Notes: generated by a model not told the origin, from the letters alone. Counted from the stretch's first letter, positions 36,795-45,483 are shown. The stretch: 64,000 nucleotides of DNA from Alphaproteobacteria bacterium (GCA_017307275.1 JAFKFK010000015.1:91061-155060), one strand, 5' to 3'. A program made the numbers and translations.

Positions 36795-37847
36795 ATGGTC
36801 GAGCAATCGAACCTCTTTGCCGGGGTTGCCGGCTATTTCGGAAAGACCGAACAGAAGGGCCGCGTCGGAGTCTTCCGGCGCCCCACCGCCGGCGGCGATT
36901 GGCAGCATGTCCTGGGCAGCGTCCAGGCCTTTACCGTCTTCGTGCACCCGGCGAATCCCGAGATCGTATTCGCAGGAACCAACGACGGCGTGTGGCGCAG
37001 CACCGACCGCGGCGCCACCTTCCGCCGAACAGCCTTTCCCGACGACAAGCGAGAGGTCTGGTCCTTCTTAGTGGATTCGCGCGACCCCAACCGCATCTTC
37101 GCCGGTGCCTCACCGATCGACGTCTATCGCAGTGACGATGGTGGCGCCTCATGGTGGCGACTGCCGTCGCCAGCCGTCGATATCCATTGCAAAGGGCCTT
37201 TCGCCTCGCGCGTGATGCGGCTGGTGCAGCATCCCAAACGGCACGACGAAATCTACGCCGCCCTCGAAATCAACGGCGTCATGCGCAGCATCGATCTCGG
37301 CCAGACCTGGAGCGATTGCAGCGCTGGCCTCCTGAAGCTCGCCGAGCATGAGCACCTCAAGAGCAAGATCGTCAGCGACACCACGGCCGAGGGCATGCTC
37401 GACAGCCATGCCGTCACGATCAACCCGGCCGATCCCGACAGCGTATGGCTCGCCGTCCGGATGGGATTGTTCCGCAGCTGCGACCAGGGACACACCTGGA
37501 AGGACATGGAAGTCGGCCGTTTCTCTCCCACGACCTACGGCCGCGATATCCGCGTCTCGCCGGTCGAGCCCAACACGCTCTACTCAGCGCTTTCGGTCGC
37601 TGCGGCCAGCCATGACGGCGGGCTCTATCGCAGCGAAGATGGCGGCGAGAGCTGGAAGCGCTTCGACAAGGTTCAGGTCCACGGGACCATCATGTCGATC
37701 GGCCTGCATCCGACGGACGCGGCGCAGGTCTATCTCGGTGCCCGTTACGACGGTGAGATCTTTGGCACGCGCGACGCTGGCAAGAGCTGGCAGGGCATGC
37801 CCCTGCCCGGCGACGTCCAGCACATCTACTCGCTGGCCTGCGGCTGA
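36795..37847 (+). CDS. Asp-box (BNR-like) beta-propeller protein
   Basis: A 350-residue protein without signal peptide built from repeats that end in Asp boxes (S-x-D-x-G-x-[ST]-W/F): RSTDRGATF, RSDDGGASW, RSIDLGQTW, RSCDQGHTW, RSEDGGESW and GTRDAGKSW. This predicts a sialidase/VPS10-like propeller of about six or seven blades. No glycosidase active site is evident. AGGAG 10 bases before ATG at 36795 sets the start. The pairing with an orphan LivK-type protein suggests they are coexpressed; function unknown. Confidence 0.85.
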   Translation: MVEQSNLFAGVAGYFGKTEQKGRVGVFRRPTAGGDWQHVLGSVQAFTVFVHPANPEIVFAGTNDGVWRSTDRGATFRRTAFPDDKREVWSFLVDSRDPNRIFAGASPIDVYRSDDGGASWWRLPSPAVDIHCKGPFASRVMRLVQHPKRHDEIYAALEINGVMRSIDLGQTWSDCSAGLLKLAEHEHLKSKIVSDTTAEGMLDSHAVTINPADPDSVWLAVRMGLFRSCDQGHTWKDMEVGRFSPTTYGRDIRVSPVEPNTLYSALSVAAASHDGGLYRSEDGGESWKRFDKVQVHGTIMSIGLHPTDAAQVYLGARYDGEIFGTRDAGKSWQGMPLPGDVQHIYSLACG

Positions 37848-37856
37848 AGCCGGTAG

Positions 37857-38957
37857 CTACCTCGACTGCGCCGTCACGTCGTGTGGCGGCGAGGCCGGGG
37901 TTTCCTTGCGATCGGTCGGCACTTGCGTGACTCCTGTCAGGCTGCGCTGACGGCCGGTGTCGATAGACACCGTAGCCGTCATGCCGGCCCGTAACGGCGG
38001 CTCCCCGACATGCGGCAGGAGCCGCAACTTCACCGGTAGGCGCTGCACGACCTTGACCCAGTTTCCGCTGGCATTCTGTGGCGGCAGGATCGCGAACTCT
38101 GCCCCGGTCGCCGGGCTGACGCTCTCGACCAGTGCCTCCCAGGTCACGCCAGGATAGGTGTCGAGCATGACGGTCGCCTTCTGGCCGACCCGCACGTGGG
38201 TCAGCTCCGTCTCCTTGAAGTTCGCCTCGACCCAGGGCCGGCTGAGCACCACCAAGGCGAACAGCGGCGTCGCCGCCTTGATCTGCTCGCCTTGCTGCAG
38301 GCGCATGTTCACCACCACGCCATCGACCGGCGCACGCACCGCGGTGCGCGCCAGGTCAAGCGCCGCCCGCTCCCGTGCGGCGACTTTCTCGCGCACCATC
38401 GGATGCTGGTCTGCCGGCAGTTGCGGATCGCCATTCAAGGCCGCCAGCACCCGTTGCAGCTTCTCGCGGGCTGTCCGGACGCGATCGGCAGCGCCACGCG
38501 CCTCGTTGAAGGCTTCGTCGCGCTTGGCAGCCGAGGCAACGCCCTTGGACGCCAGCTCCTCCTGTCGCTGCCACTGCCTTTCCTGATACGCCGCCCGGGA
38601 CTCGGCCTCCGAAAGCTCGGCGACTGCCTCGCGCCAGATACCGCGCAAGCTCTCGACATGGGCACGCGCCGCATCGAGTTCGGCATCGGCGCTGTCGAGT
38701 GCCAGGCGGAAAGGACGGGATTCGATGGTCAGCAACGTCTCGCCGGCGGCAACGGTCGCGTGATCCCGCGTCAGCACGCGGCGGACCTGCCCGGAGACCT
38801 CCGGCGAGATCTGCACGATATGGGCCTTCACGTAGGCGTTGTCTGTCGAGACATAGCGGCCGCCCGACAGCCACCACCAACCGGCCCCGGCTATCGCCAC
38901 CAAAGGCACCACGAACAACAGCACCAGGCGCAGGACGGGGACCGGCCGCCGGCTCAT
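37857..38957 (-). CDS. emrA: HlyD/EmrA-type membrane fusion protein
   Basis: A 366-residue periplasmic adaptor anchored by one N-terminal membrane helix (LVLLFVVPLVAIAGAGWWW). It has the biotinyl-lipoyl segment STDNAYVKAHIVQISPEVSGQVRRVLTRDHATV, a long coiled-coil hairpin (about residues 80-190) and the beta-barrel (VVNMRLQQGEQIKAATPLFALVV). Such proteins link an inner-membrane DHA2 pump to an outer-membrane channel. Its ATG overlaps the MarR stop by 4 bp. The partner pump EmrB is encoded divergently, across the MarR gene. Confidence 0.92.
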   Translation of the reverse strand: MSRRPVPVLRLVLLFVVPLVAIAGAGWWWLSGGRYVSTDNAYVKAHIVQISPEVSGQVRRVLTRDHATVAAGETLLTIESRPFRLALDSADAELDAARAHVESLRGIWREAVAELSEAESRAAYQERQWQRQEELASKGVASAAKRDEAFNEARGAADRVRTAREKLQRVLAALNGDPQLPADQHPMVREKVAARERAALDLARTAVRAPVDGVVVNMRLQQGEQIKAATPLFALVVLSRPWVEANFKETELTHVRVGQKATVMLDTYPGVTWEALVESVSPATGAEFAILPPQNASGNWVKVVQRLPVKLRLLPHVGEPPLRAGMTATVSIDTGRQRSLTGVTQVPTDRKETPASPPHDVTAQSR

Positions 38958-39403
38958 GTGCCGTTGCTCCCGGCGAGGCTCTGAAGCTGCCCCTTCACCC
39001 GGGCCGCGAGCCTCGTGAACTGATCGCGTTCACGTTCCGAGAGTGGCGCCAGTGCATCGTCGACGGTCGCCTCGGCAATCGCCCACATCTCTTTGTGCGC
39101 CCGGCGGGCCTCATCCGTGAGATAGAGGCGGTTGATACGCCGATCCTCGCTGTCCGCATGGCGCTCGACCCAGCCGTTCTTCTCCATGCGGTCGAGCATG
39201 CGGCCTGCGCTGGCGCGATCGATCTCGAGCATGACAGCAAGTTCGGTCTGGCTGGCGCCCGGCCGTCGATAGAGCCGGGTCAGGACAAGCCACTGGGCAC
39301 GGGTAAGGCCGATATCGCGGACGCGCCGGTCGAATACCGTACGCATCAGACGCGCAACGTCCGAGAGCACGTAGCCGATATATTCGTCGTCGTCTGGCCC
39401 CAA
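38954..39403 (-). CDS. MarR-family transcriptional repressor
   Basis: A 149-residue winged-helix regulator: LTRAQWLVLTRLYRRPGASQTELAVMLEIDRASAGRMLDRMEK and the wing RHADSEDRRINRLYLTDEA are characteristic. The start appears to be TTG at 39403, as an in-frame TAG lies 30 bp upstream and no ATG or GTG is available between. It is cotranscribed with emrA and divergent from emrB; a 27-bp palindrome in the 49-bp gap is the likely operator, giving joint repression of the pump and itself. Confidence 0.9.
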   Translation of the reverse strand: MGPDDDEYIGYVLSDVARLMRTVFDRRVRDIGLTRAQWLVLTRLYRRPGASQTELAVMLEIDRASAGRMLDRMEKNGWVERHADSEDRRINRLYLTDEARRAHKEMWAIAEATVDDALAPLSERERDQFTRLAARVKGQLQSLAGSNGT

Positions 39404-39426
39404 GGCACTGGTCTCGTCGAAGATTG

Positions 39427-39453
39427 TTGCCTAGGCTACAATAGTCTAGGCAA
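39427..39453. promoter_or_regulatory. Palindromic operator, likely MarR site, on the emrB start
   Basis: TTGCCTAGGCTA (39427-39438), CAA, TAGTCTAGGCAA (39442-39453): 11 of 12 arm positions pair. The last A is the first base of the emrB ATG. A TACAAT hexamer (39437-39442) at its centre could be the -10 box for emrB, which would place the transcript start only a few bases before the ATG. A bound MarR dimer would block both divergent promoters. Confidence 0.7.
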
Positions 39454-40985
39454 TGAGTTCAACAGCCGCCGCCGACACCTTCCCCGAAAGCTCCGAGGAA
39501 ACCTCGCTGGGCAAACGGGTGTTGATTCTCGTGATGGTGGTGCTGGGGTCGACTCTCTACGCCACCACCCTCCTGATCGCCTCGACGCTCTTGCCCCAGA
39601 TGCAGGGCACCATGTCGGCGACCCAGGACGAGATCGCCTGGGCGATGACCTTCAACATCCTGGCGACCGCCGTGGCCACCCCCATGACCGGCTGGCTGGC
39701 CGCCCGGTTCGGCCGGCGCGAGACCATGGTCTGGTCGGTCTTCGCGTTCACGGTCACGACCCTGATGTGCGGTCTCGCCGATTCCCTGGAGACGCTGATC
39801 CTGTGGCGCGTCCTGCAGGGGGCGCTGGGCGCCCCGGTGATCCCTCTGTCGCAGACCATCCTGCTCGACACGTTCCCCAAGCGCCAACAAGGGCTCGTTA
39901 CGTCGATCTTCGGTATGGCCGTCGTCATTGGGCCGGTGATCGGCCCGACCGTCGGCGGCATGCTGTCGGAGGTCTATAGCTGGCGCTGGGCCTTCTACAT
40001 GATCGTGCCCGTGGGCCTGATCTCCTTCGTGGGCCTGCGCCTCACCCTGCCCCACGACCGTCCAACCGGGCGGATCAGCCTCGACTGGACAGGCTTCCTC
40101 TCTCTATCGGTTGCCATCGCCTGCGTGCAGCTCGTGCTTTCGCGCGGTCAGCGGCTCGACTGGTTCGAGTCGACCGAGATCATGATCGAGGCCTTCATTG
40201 CCGTCCTGGCGTTCTGGGTCTTCCTCGCCCACAGCCTCACGACCGACCGGCCGTTCCTCAACCTGCGTCTCCTGCTCGACCGCAACTATGCAATCGGGCT
40301 CGTGCTGGTCCTGATCTATGGCATGCTGAATTTCACCCCCATGGTGCTGCTGCCCCCGCTTCTGCAGCAGCATGCCGGCTTTCCAGATGCGTTGATCGGC
40401 GAGGTCATCGCCGCACGCGGCGTCGGCGCCACCATCGGCTTTTTCCTGGCGATCTTCGTCGGCCGCATGGATCCGCGTATCGGGCTGATCGGGGGCTTTG
40501 CCGTGCAGACACTCTCGGGCGTCTGGCTGATGGCGATCGACCTCAATGTCGACATGGGCACCCTGATGTTGAACAGCTTTCTGCAAGGGATCGCCGTCGG
40601 CGTCATCTGGGTGCCACTCACCCTGGTCACCTTCTCGAATGTTAGCGCCGCTAACTTGGCCGAAGGCACGGCGGTCTACCATCTGCTACGCAATATCGGC
40701 TCAAGCTTCTTCATTTCGATTTGCGTTGCCGAGATCGTGCGCGCGACCAGTGCCAACTACGGCCGCATGGTGGAGCTGGTGAACCCGTTCAACCGCGCGC
40801 TGGCGCTGCCTTGGGTCACCGGCGGCTGGGATTTCGATACGATACTGGGGCTGGCTCGCCTCTCGAAAGAGATCGGCCGGCAATCGGCGATGATCGGCTA
40901 CATCAACGCCTTCGGCCTCTATACTGCCTGCTCGGCGATGGCCATTCCGCTCATCCTGCTGATCGGCCGCCGCGCCCGGCGATAA
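39453..40985 (+). CDS. emrB: DHA2-family multidrug MFS pump, EmrB-like
   Basis: A 510-residue 14-helix drug:H+ antiporter. Early helices (VLILVMVVLGSTLYATTLLIASTLLPQM), the loop AARFGRRETMVWS, the antiporter motif region LQGALGAPVIPLSQ and the long C-terminal helices are visible. It would export drugs or fatty acids with EmrA. No Shine-Dalgarno sequence precedes the ATG, which lies inside a palindrome, so the message may be leaderless. It is divergent from marR-emrA, instead of following emrA as in E. coli. Confidence 0.92.
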   Translation: MSSTAAADTFPESSEETSLGKRVLILVMVVLGSTLYATTLLIASTLLPQMQGTMSATQDEIAWAMTFNILATAVATPMTGWLAARFGRRETMVWSVFAFTVTTLMCGLADSLETLILWRVLQGALGAPVIPLSQTILLDTFPKRQQGLVTSIFGMAVVIGPVIGPTVGGMLSEVYSWRWAFYMIVPVGLISFVGLRLTLPHDRPTGRISLDWTGFLSLSVAIACVQLVLSRGQRLDWFESTEIMIEAFIAVLAFWVFLAHSLTTDRPFLNLRLLLDRNYAIGLVLVLIYGMLNFTPMVLLPPLLQQHAGFPDALIGEVIAARGVGATIGFFLAIFVGRMDPRIGLIGGFAVQTLSGVWLMAIDLNVDMGTLMLNSFLQGIAVGVIWVPLTLVTFSNVSAANLAEGTAVYHLLRNIGSSFFISICVAEIVRATSANYGRMVELVNPFNRALALPWVTGGWDFDTILGLARLSKEIGRQSAMIGYINAFGLYTACSAMAIPLILLIGRRARR

Positions 40986-41006
40986 TGGACAGTCACGAGG
41001 GACCGC

Positions 41007-41444
41007 ATGCCCATCAAGGTTCTGGAGATCCATCACACCGGCTACCGCCTCGACGACAAGGGCGAGATGGTCGACACGGTGGCGAACTTCTATGCCGACG
41101 TTCTTGGTCTCGAACGCGACAAGGGCCGTCCGACGATTCCCAGCATTCCGGGTCTCTGGATCAATGTCGGCGAGGTCGGGCAGATCCATCTCTTCGGTGG
41201 TCAGCAACCCTCACCCGTCGCCAAAGGACCGGGCATGGACCCGACCCTGCCGCACATCGCCCTGGCCGTCGCCGACATCCAGGAAAGCCGGCGCGAGCTC
41301 GAACGACTGGGCGTGAAGTACTGGGCCATTGAAGGGCTCACGAGCCCGGACTCGCTACAGCTCTTCATGAACGATCCTTGTGGCAACATGGTCGAGCTAC
41401 ACCAGATCGACAAATGCCGCTGCACCATGAGGAACCGCGCCTAA
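41007..41444 (+). CDS. VOC-family (glyoxalase/dioxygenase fold) protein
   Basis: A 145-residue vicinal-oxygen-chelate protein: LEIHHTGYRLDD start, ANFYADVLGLERDKGRP, GQIHLFGG, LPHIALAVADIQESRRELERLGV and FMNDPCGNMVELHQ. The metal ligands expected are His in IHHTG, a His in QIHLF and Glu in MVELHQ. Substrate not known. It lies 21 bp after emrB on the same strand, so it may be coexpressed with the pump, and it overlaps the convergent FAD gene by 4 bp. Confidence 0.88.
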   Translation: MPIKVLEIHHTGYRLDDKGEMVDTVANFYADVLGLERDKGRPTIPSIPGLWINVGEVGQIHLFGGQQPSPVAKGPGMDPTLPHIALAVADIQESRRELERLGVKYWAIEGLTSPDSLQLFMNDPCGNMVELHQIDKCRCTMRNRA

Positions 41445-42685
41445 CGGCGGCGCATCATCTCCTTGGCGACCAGCCGCGCGGCCGGGCCACTGCGCGCGGC
41501 GCTGTTCGGCTTCACCAGATTGCCGATCTCGAAGCGCAGCAGATGCACTTCGGGGTATTTCTCGGCCGCGCGACGCATCGCCTCCGAGCCCAGCACCATC
41601 TTGTCGAAACCGGCGGGCCTGTCGCCCGCGGTCAGCGGATACTCCAGGTCGGCCATCGCTGCCATGGTCCAGGCCTGCTCGGTCACGGCCGAAGCGCGCG
41701 GCAGGTAAGTCCCCGCCACACTGTCGAGGTTGTCCGCCCCCACGGTAACCAGCGCCTCGCGTAACGCCAGGGCATGGCCCGCCGCGACCGACATGCCCTG
41801 ACCGAAGGTCGGATTGAAGCTCGAAATGCAATCGCCGATGGGGAGAACGCGCGGCGACAGGCCGCTCGCACGCTCGAAGTGCCGCCAGGTCGCGTTGGCG
41901 ATGCGATAGCTGCGCAGCGGCCCGAGAGGCACGGCATCACGCAGCCGGTCGGCAATATCAGGGATCGGCAGTGCCTCAGCATAGCCGCGGAAGCCGTCGA
42001 GATCGGCCGGCACCTTGTTGTCGAAGCGACTGCAGAGGGTGATCAGCCATTCGTCATTCTCGACCGGACAGACGAGCCCGTAGCGATCGTCGGGCGGCTT
42101 GGGAATGCAGGCGATGAAACGGCCTTCGCCGCGATAGCGCGCTGGCTTGGCGAAGCGTGCCGAGGTGTAGGTCACTTCGATGCCGAGCGTGGTCGTCGGC
42201 ACATCGAGACCGGCCAGCAATTGATCGCCGCGCCCCGTCGCAATCACGGTTAGAGCTTTGCCCTCCGAAGGCAGTACTTCAACCGGCGTTCGATCTTGAA
42301 TCGTCACATTGCCCAGGGCCAACACTTGCCGGCGCAGCACATGCTCGTAGGCGGGCCGGCTCATCATCAACTGGCTATGGCCGAGATCGCGGCGTGCATG
42401 CCAGGCATCGTGCTCCCAGATCGACACGTCCTCGGTCTGCCGAACCTCTACCGCGCCAGCCGCCAGCAACGCGGTGCGCGTGCCGGGCATCAGCGTCTCA
42501 AGGGCCAGTTCGCCGCCTTTGAGGAGGATGTGCACCTGCAGGTCCTGCGCCACCCCCTTGCGCGGCAGCGGACTGTCCGGCAGCGCGTCCTTGTCGAGGA
42601 TCGTAACCTCTTCAAAGAACGGCGCCACGGCTGCCGCCGCCGCGAGGCCTGCAATGCCTGCGCCAACGATGACGGCTTTTCTCAT
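41441..42685 (-). CDS. FAD-dependent oxidoreductase/monooxygenase
   Basis: A 414-residue flavoprotein with the dinucleotide fold VIVGAGIAGLAAAAAVAPFFEEVTILDKD, the GRG element in VIATGRGDQ and the second FAD motif PIGDCISSFNPTFGQGMSVAAGHALALREAL. This pattern fits the PHBH/squalene-epoxidase-like group. A motif LPRKGVAQDLQVHILLKGG with conserved Q and H is common to this branch. Its ATG overlaps the stop of the small membrane protein gene by 4 bp. Substrate unknown. Confidence 0.88.
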   Translation of the reverse strand: MRKAVIVGAGIAGLAAAAAVAPFFEEVTILDKDALPDSPLPRKGVAQDLQVHILLKGGELALETLMPGTRTALLAAGAVEVRQTEDVSIWEHDAWHARRDLGHSQLMMSRPAYEHVLRRQVLALGNVTIQDRTPVEVLPSEGKALTVIATGRGDQLLAGLDVPTTTLGIEVTYTSARFAKPARYRGEGRFIACIPKPPDDRYGLVCPVENDEWLITLCSRFDNKVPADLDGFRGYAEALPIPDIADRLRDAVPLGPLRSYRIANATWRHFERASGLSPRVLPIGDCISSFNPTFGQGMSVAAGHALALREALVTVGADNLDSVAGTYLPRASAVTEQAWTMAAMADLEYPLTAGDRPAGFDKMVLGSEAMRRAAEKYPEVHLLRFEIGNLVKPNSAARSGPAARLVAKEMMRRR

Positions 42686-43008
42686 GCCCTGCCCTTTGCT
42701 GCCGTGCGTGCCAATCGATAGGCCGCCCGAGCTTCCTTGGCCGCCGCAAGTGCCTTATCCCGTCGGGCCGCAGCCCGGGTGTCCAGATCGTACATCACCA
42801 TCGCGATCACGATGAAAGCGCCGCCCAAAACGTAATAGTGCCAGTCGACGAGATAGAGCCTGAACACGACGACGACCAACGGCACGGGAATGAACGTTGC
42901 CGCGAACCGGATCCAGGAGGCCCGGCCATAGGCTCGCACCGCGTCTCGCGGCTCGGCCTGGCTTTCGAAGGCGCGTCGCTTCAACGTCTCTATCTCATTG
43001 CCGGACAT
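42682..43008 (-). CDS. Small two-helix membrane protein
   Basis: A 108-residue protein with two hydrophobic segments (FAATFIPVPLVVVVFRLYLV and YYVLGGAFIVIAMVMYDL) and a highly basic, Ala-rich C-terminus (RAAARRDKALAAAKEARAAYRLARTAAKG), probably helical. I do not recognise the family. Translation is likely coupled to the FAD gene by the ATGA overlap, so it may be a membrane anchor or partner. The ATG at 43008 is chosen because the longer frame runs into the NYN gene. Confidence 0.65.
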   Translation of the reverse strand: MSGNEIETLKRRAFESQAEPRDAVRAYGRASWIRFAATFIPVPLVVVVFRLYLVDWHYYVLGGAFIVIAMVMYDLDTRAAARRDKALAAAKEARAAYRLARTAAKGRA

Positions 43009-43015
43009 CGACAGA

Positions 43016-43816
43016 TCAGGTCGCGGGTTTGCGCGAGCGCGTCCGCTGCCGGGCGGGCCCGGGCTTTTGTCCGGGCCGGGCGCGTATCCGCACCGTCCGT
43101 CCTTCCATTTGGTCGACTTCGAAGGCGCCGGTCTTGCGAACAAGGTCGCTCAGCTTGCGATAGCCGAACGTGCGAGGATCGAAATCCGAGGCGATGTTGG
43201 CGAGGCGCTGGCCGACGGCTCCCAGCCGGACCCAGCCATCCTCGCTTTCCATCTGTTCGATCGCCCTAGTCAAAATCGGAACTGCGGCGCTGGGCGGCTG
43301 CAGGGCCTGCCGTGGCCCTTCATCCTGCTCCGGTGCAGCTACGGCCGCTTCCGGCAGAAGGTTCTCAGTGTAGACGAAGCGACGACAAGCTTGCCGGAAG
43401 CTCTCCGGTGTCTTCTGTGCACCGAAGCCATAGACGTCGGCGCCCTCCTCGCGAAGCCGCGAGGCCAGGCGCGTGAAATCGCTGTCGGACGACACCAGAC
43501 AGAATCCATCGAACCGGCCACTGTGCAGGAGATCCATAGCGTCGATCACGAGGGCAATGTCGGAGGCATTCTTGCCGGAGGTATAGGCAAACTGCTGGTA
43601 GGGATCGATCGCGTATTTCTGCAGGATATCGGCCCACGACTTCAGCCGCGGACTGGAGAAGTCCCCGTAGATGCGGCGCACGCTGGCCTCGCCGAACTTG
43701 GCGATCTCCTCGAAGAGCCCGGCAACGATCTTGGGCGATGTATTGTCGGCATCGATGAGCACGGCAAAGCGTCGCAAACGGGTTTCGTCAGCCATAATTC
43801 GGTCCTTCGAAGCCAT
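43016..43816 (-). CDS. NYN-domain ribonuclease with LOTUS/OST-HTH domain
   Basis: A 266-residue protein. The N-terminal NYN (PIN-like) nuclease domain shows the acidic residues in VLIDADNTSPK, NASDIALVIDAMDLL and LVSSDSDFTRLASRLREEGADVYGFG. A C-terminal OST-HTH/LOTUS domain follows (GWVRLGAVGQRLANIASDF, YRKLSDLVRKTGAFEV), ending in a basic tail rich in Arg, Lys and Pro. These domains suggest RNA binding and cleavage; the target is not known. AAGGCAGG lies close before the ATG at 43816. The gene is 7 bp upstream of the small membrane protein gene. Confidence 0.9.
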   Translation of the reverse strand: MASKDRIMADETRLRRFAVLIDADNTSPKIVAGLFEEIAKFGEASVRRIYGDFSSPRLKSWADILQKYAIDPYQQFAYTSGKNASDIALVIDAMDLLHSGRFDGFCLVSSDSDFTRLASRLREEGADVYGFGAQKTPESFRQACRRFVYTENLLPEAAVAAPEQDEGPRQALQPPSAAVPILTRAIEQMESEDGWVRLGAVGQRLANIASDFDPRTFGYRKLSDLVRKTGAFEVDQMEGRTVRIRARPGQKPGPARQRTRSRKPAT

Positions 43817-43852
43817 GACCTGCCTTCTTTCTCCCGATATCCCTCGGCCCAG

Positions 43853-44248
43853 TCACTGCGCTCGCTTGCCAGTGCGGGCAACGAACCAGCTCAACACGAC
43901 GATGAACAGTCCCACCACGATGCCGGCGCGAACAAACAAATCACCAACGAAGTAACTCAGCCCCCACAAGACGGCGGCCACGACCAGTACGTGCGCGGTC
44001 AACGCGGCCCAGGGCATCGGAACATGACGGGGCCAGAGAACCAGCAGATGGGCCGCTTCAAGCAGGCTCCGATTCTTGCGCTGCTCCGACTTATCACCTG
44101 GAGCCGCGTTCAATTCTTCCACGACCTTGGCAATACCGATGAAGAAGTATCCCAGAATCATCGCGATGGACCAAAACACCAGCACCTCTCCCCAAGTTTC
44201 GATCAACTGAAAAGTCCGGTAGAGGCAGCGCAGACTGCGCCTCTTCAA
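43853..44248 (-). CDS. Hypothetical membrane protein
   Basis: A 131-residue open frame with three hydrophobic stretches (EVLVFWSIAMILGYFFIGIA, WAALTAHVLVVAAVLWGLSYFV, VRAGIVVGLFIVVLSWFVA) and a polar loop between the first two. The only long start is TTG at 44248; the first ATG lies inside the first helix. I do not recognise a family. The hydrophobic pattern makes it more likely real than the opposing frames, but the start is uncertain. It lies 36 bp upstream of the NYN gene on the same strand. Confidence 0.55.
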   Translation of the reverse strand: MKRRSLRCLYRTFQLIETWGEVLVFWSIAMILGYFFIGIAKVVEELNAAPGDKSEQRKNRSLLEAAHLLVLWPRHVPMPWAALTAHVLVVAAVLWGLSYFVGDLFVRAGIVVGLFIVVLSWFVARTGKRAQ

Positions 44249-44391
44249 ACTTCGCGATCTCCTGATGCACTACAGAGCCTATACTGGCCACGTGTTGCAC
44301 ATGGAGTCCGCTTTGAAAACACCTGTGCACTGGACCGGCATTGCAGCTTCACCACGTTCCTGGCGTTAAACCCACTCTCGGGGAGGACGAC

Positions 44392-45483
44392 ATGGCCAAG
44401 GTCAAAGTCCGCAAAGGCATGCCAAAGACCGAACTCGGCAGGGATGAGTTCGAGCGACGCCTGCGGCAGCGCTTCTACGACCCCGCTTTCGAGCCGATCG
44501 AAGCGTCGATCGAAGCCACTCTCCCCATCGCCTGGGAAGCCTACAAGGACGATCGAAAAGCGCCCCGGACGCGCCGGGCCGGCAGAGGCTTCGCCGACCC
44601 CGACCACGAACTCTCGGTCGAATGGCTCGCGGCCCGCGCCGCCATCGCCAAGGCGGAGCGCCAGCAGAGATCGCACCGCTCGGCATCGCGCATTCTGCTT
44701 ATCAATGGCTCCCCGCGCAGCGACCAGACCTGCCCCGGTGAAATCTCGAAGACCTGGCGGCTGGTCAGGCTCGTGGAGCGGATCTTCAAGCGGCAACCCG
44801 GCTTCGAGGTCGAGCTGCTGGATCTCAGCCGCATCGTGTCTGAACGCAGCCTGCACATCCATCCTTGCAAGGCCTGCGTCTCGACGGCCCAGCCGCTTTG
44901 CCACTGGCCCTGCTCCTGCTCCTGCTCCTGCTACCCCAACCATGCCTATGCCCAAGTCAACGACTGGATGAACGATATCTATCCGATGTGGGCGGCAGCG
45001 CACGGGATCATGATCGTGACGCCGGTGCACTGGTATCAGGCCCCTACTGTGTTGAAAGCCATGATCGATCGGCTGGTCTGCGCCGATGGAGGCAACCCCG
45101 ATCCAACCTCGACCGGCGGCAAGGATCCCGACAAGGCCAAGGCGATCGAGCTGAAAGGCTGGACCTTTCCACGTCATCTCGCGGGGCGTGTTTTCTCGGT
45201 CGTGGTGCACGGAGACGCCGCGGGTGCGGAAAATCTTCGTCGCTCGCTTTCGGACTGGCTGAACGACATGGGCTTGATTGGTGCCGGCCACTATGCCGAG
45301 ATCGACCGATATGTCGGTTACTACGAGAGCTATGCCACAAGTCATCAAGCCCTCGATGCGGACCATGCCTTCCAGGAAGAGACGCGCAACGCCGCCCGCC
45401 TCCTCGTCGACGCCGTGAAACGCCTGCGTCGCGGCGAGCTTGTCGAGCCAGGCAAGGGAGCCACCGAACCTCGGCCAAAATGA
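44392..45483 (+). CDS. Flavodoxin-like NAD(P)H-dependent oxidoreductase with Cys-rich insert
   Basis: A 363-residue protein. About 95 N-terminal residues are charged and of unknown type. They are followed by an FMN-reductase/flavodoxin fold (RILLINGSPRSDQTCPGEISK, VELLDLSRIVSE, AHGIMIVTPVHWYQAPTVLKAMIDRLV). Between strands is HPCKACVSTAQPLCHWPCSCSCSCYPNH-type sequence, with Cys at 174, 176, 178 and 180. The usual homologue motif, as I remember it, is PCSCYPNH, so two CS pairs look added. GGGGAGG before the ATG at 44392 sets the start. Probably a cytoplasmic quinone or flavin reductase. Confidence 0.87.
   Translation: MAKVKVRKGMPKTELGRDEFERRLRQRFYDPAFEPIEASIEATLPIAWEAYKDDRKAPRTRRAGRGFADPDHELSVEWLAARAAIAKAERQQRSHRSASRILLINGSPRSDQTCPGEISKTWRLVRLVERIFKRQPGFEVELLDLSRIVSERSLHIHPCKACVSTAQPLCHWPCSCSCSCYPNHAYAQVNDWMNDIYPMWAAAHGIMIVTPVHWYQAPTVLKAMIDRLVCADGGNPDPTSTGGKDPDKAKAIELKGWTFPRHLAGRVFSVVVHGDAAGAENLRRSLSDWLNDMGLIGAGHYAEIDRYVGYYESYATSHQALDADHAFQEETRNAARLLVDAVKRLRRGELVEPGKGATEPRPK
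44911..44934 (+). repeat. Hexanucleotide repeat TGCTCC in a Cys-Ser run
   Basis: Three TGCTCC units followed by TGCTAC encode Cys-Ser-Cys-Ser-Cys-Ser-Cys-Tyr in frame with the reductase. Copy number could change by slippage without breaking the frame, altering the number of cysteines. Confidence 0.75.
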
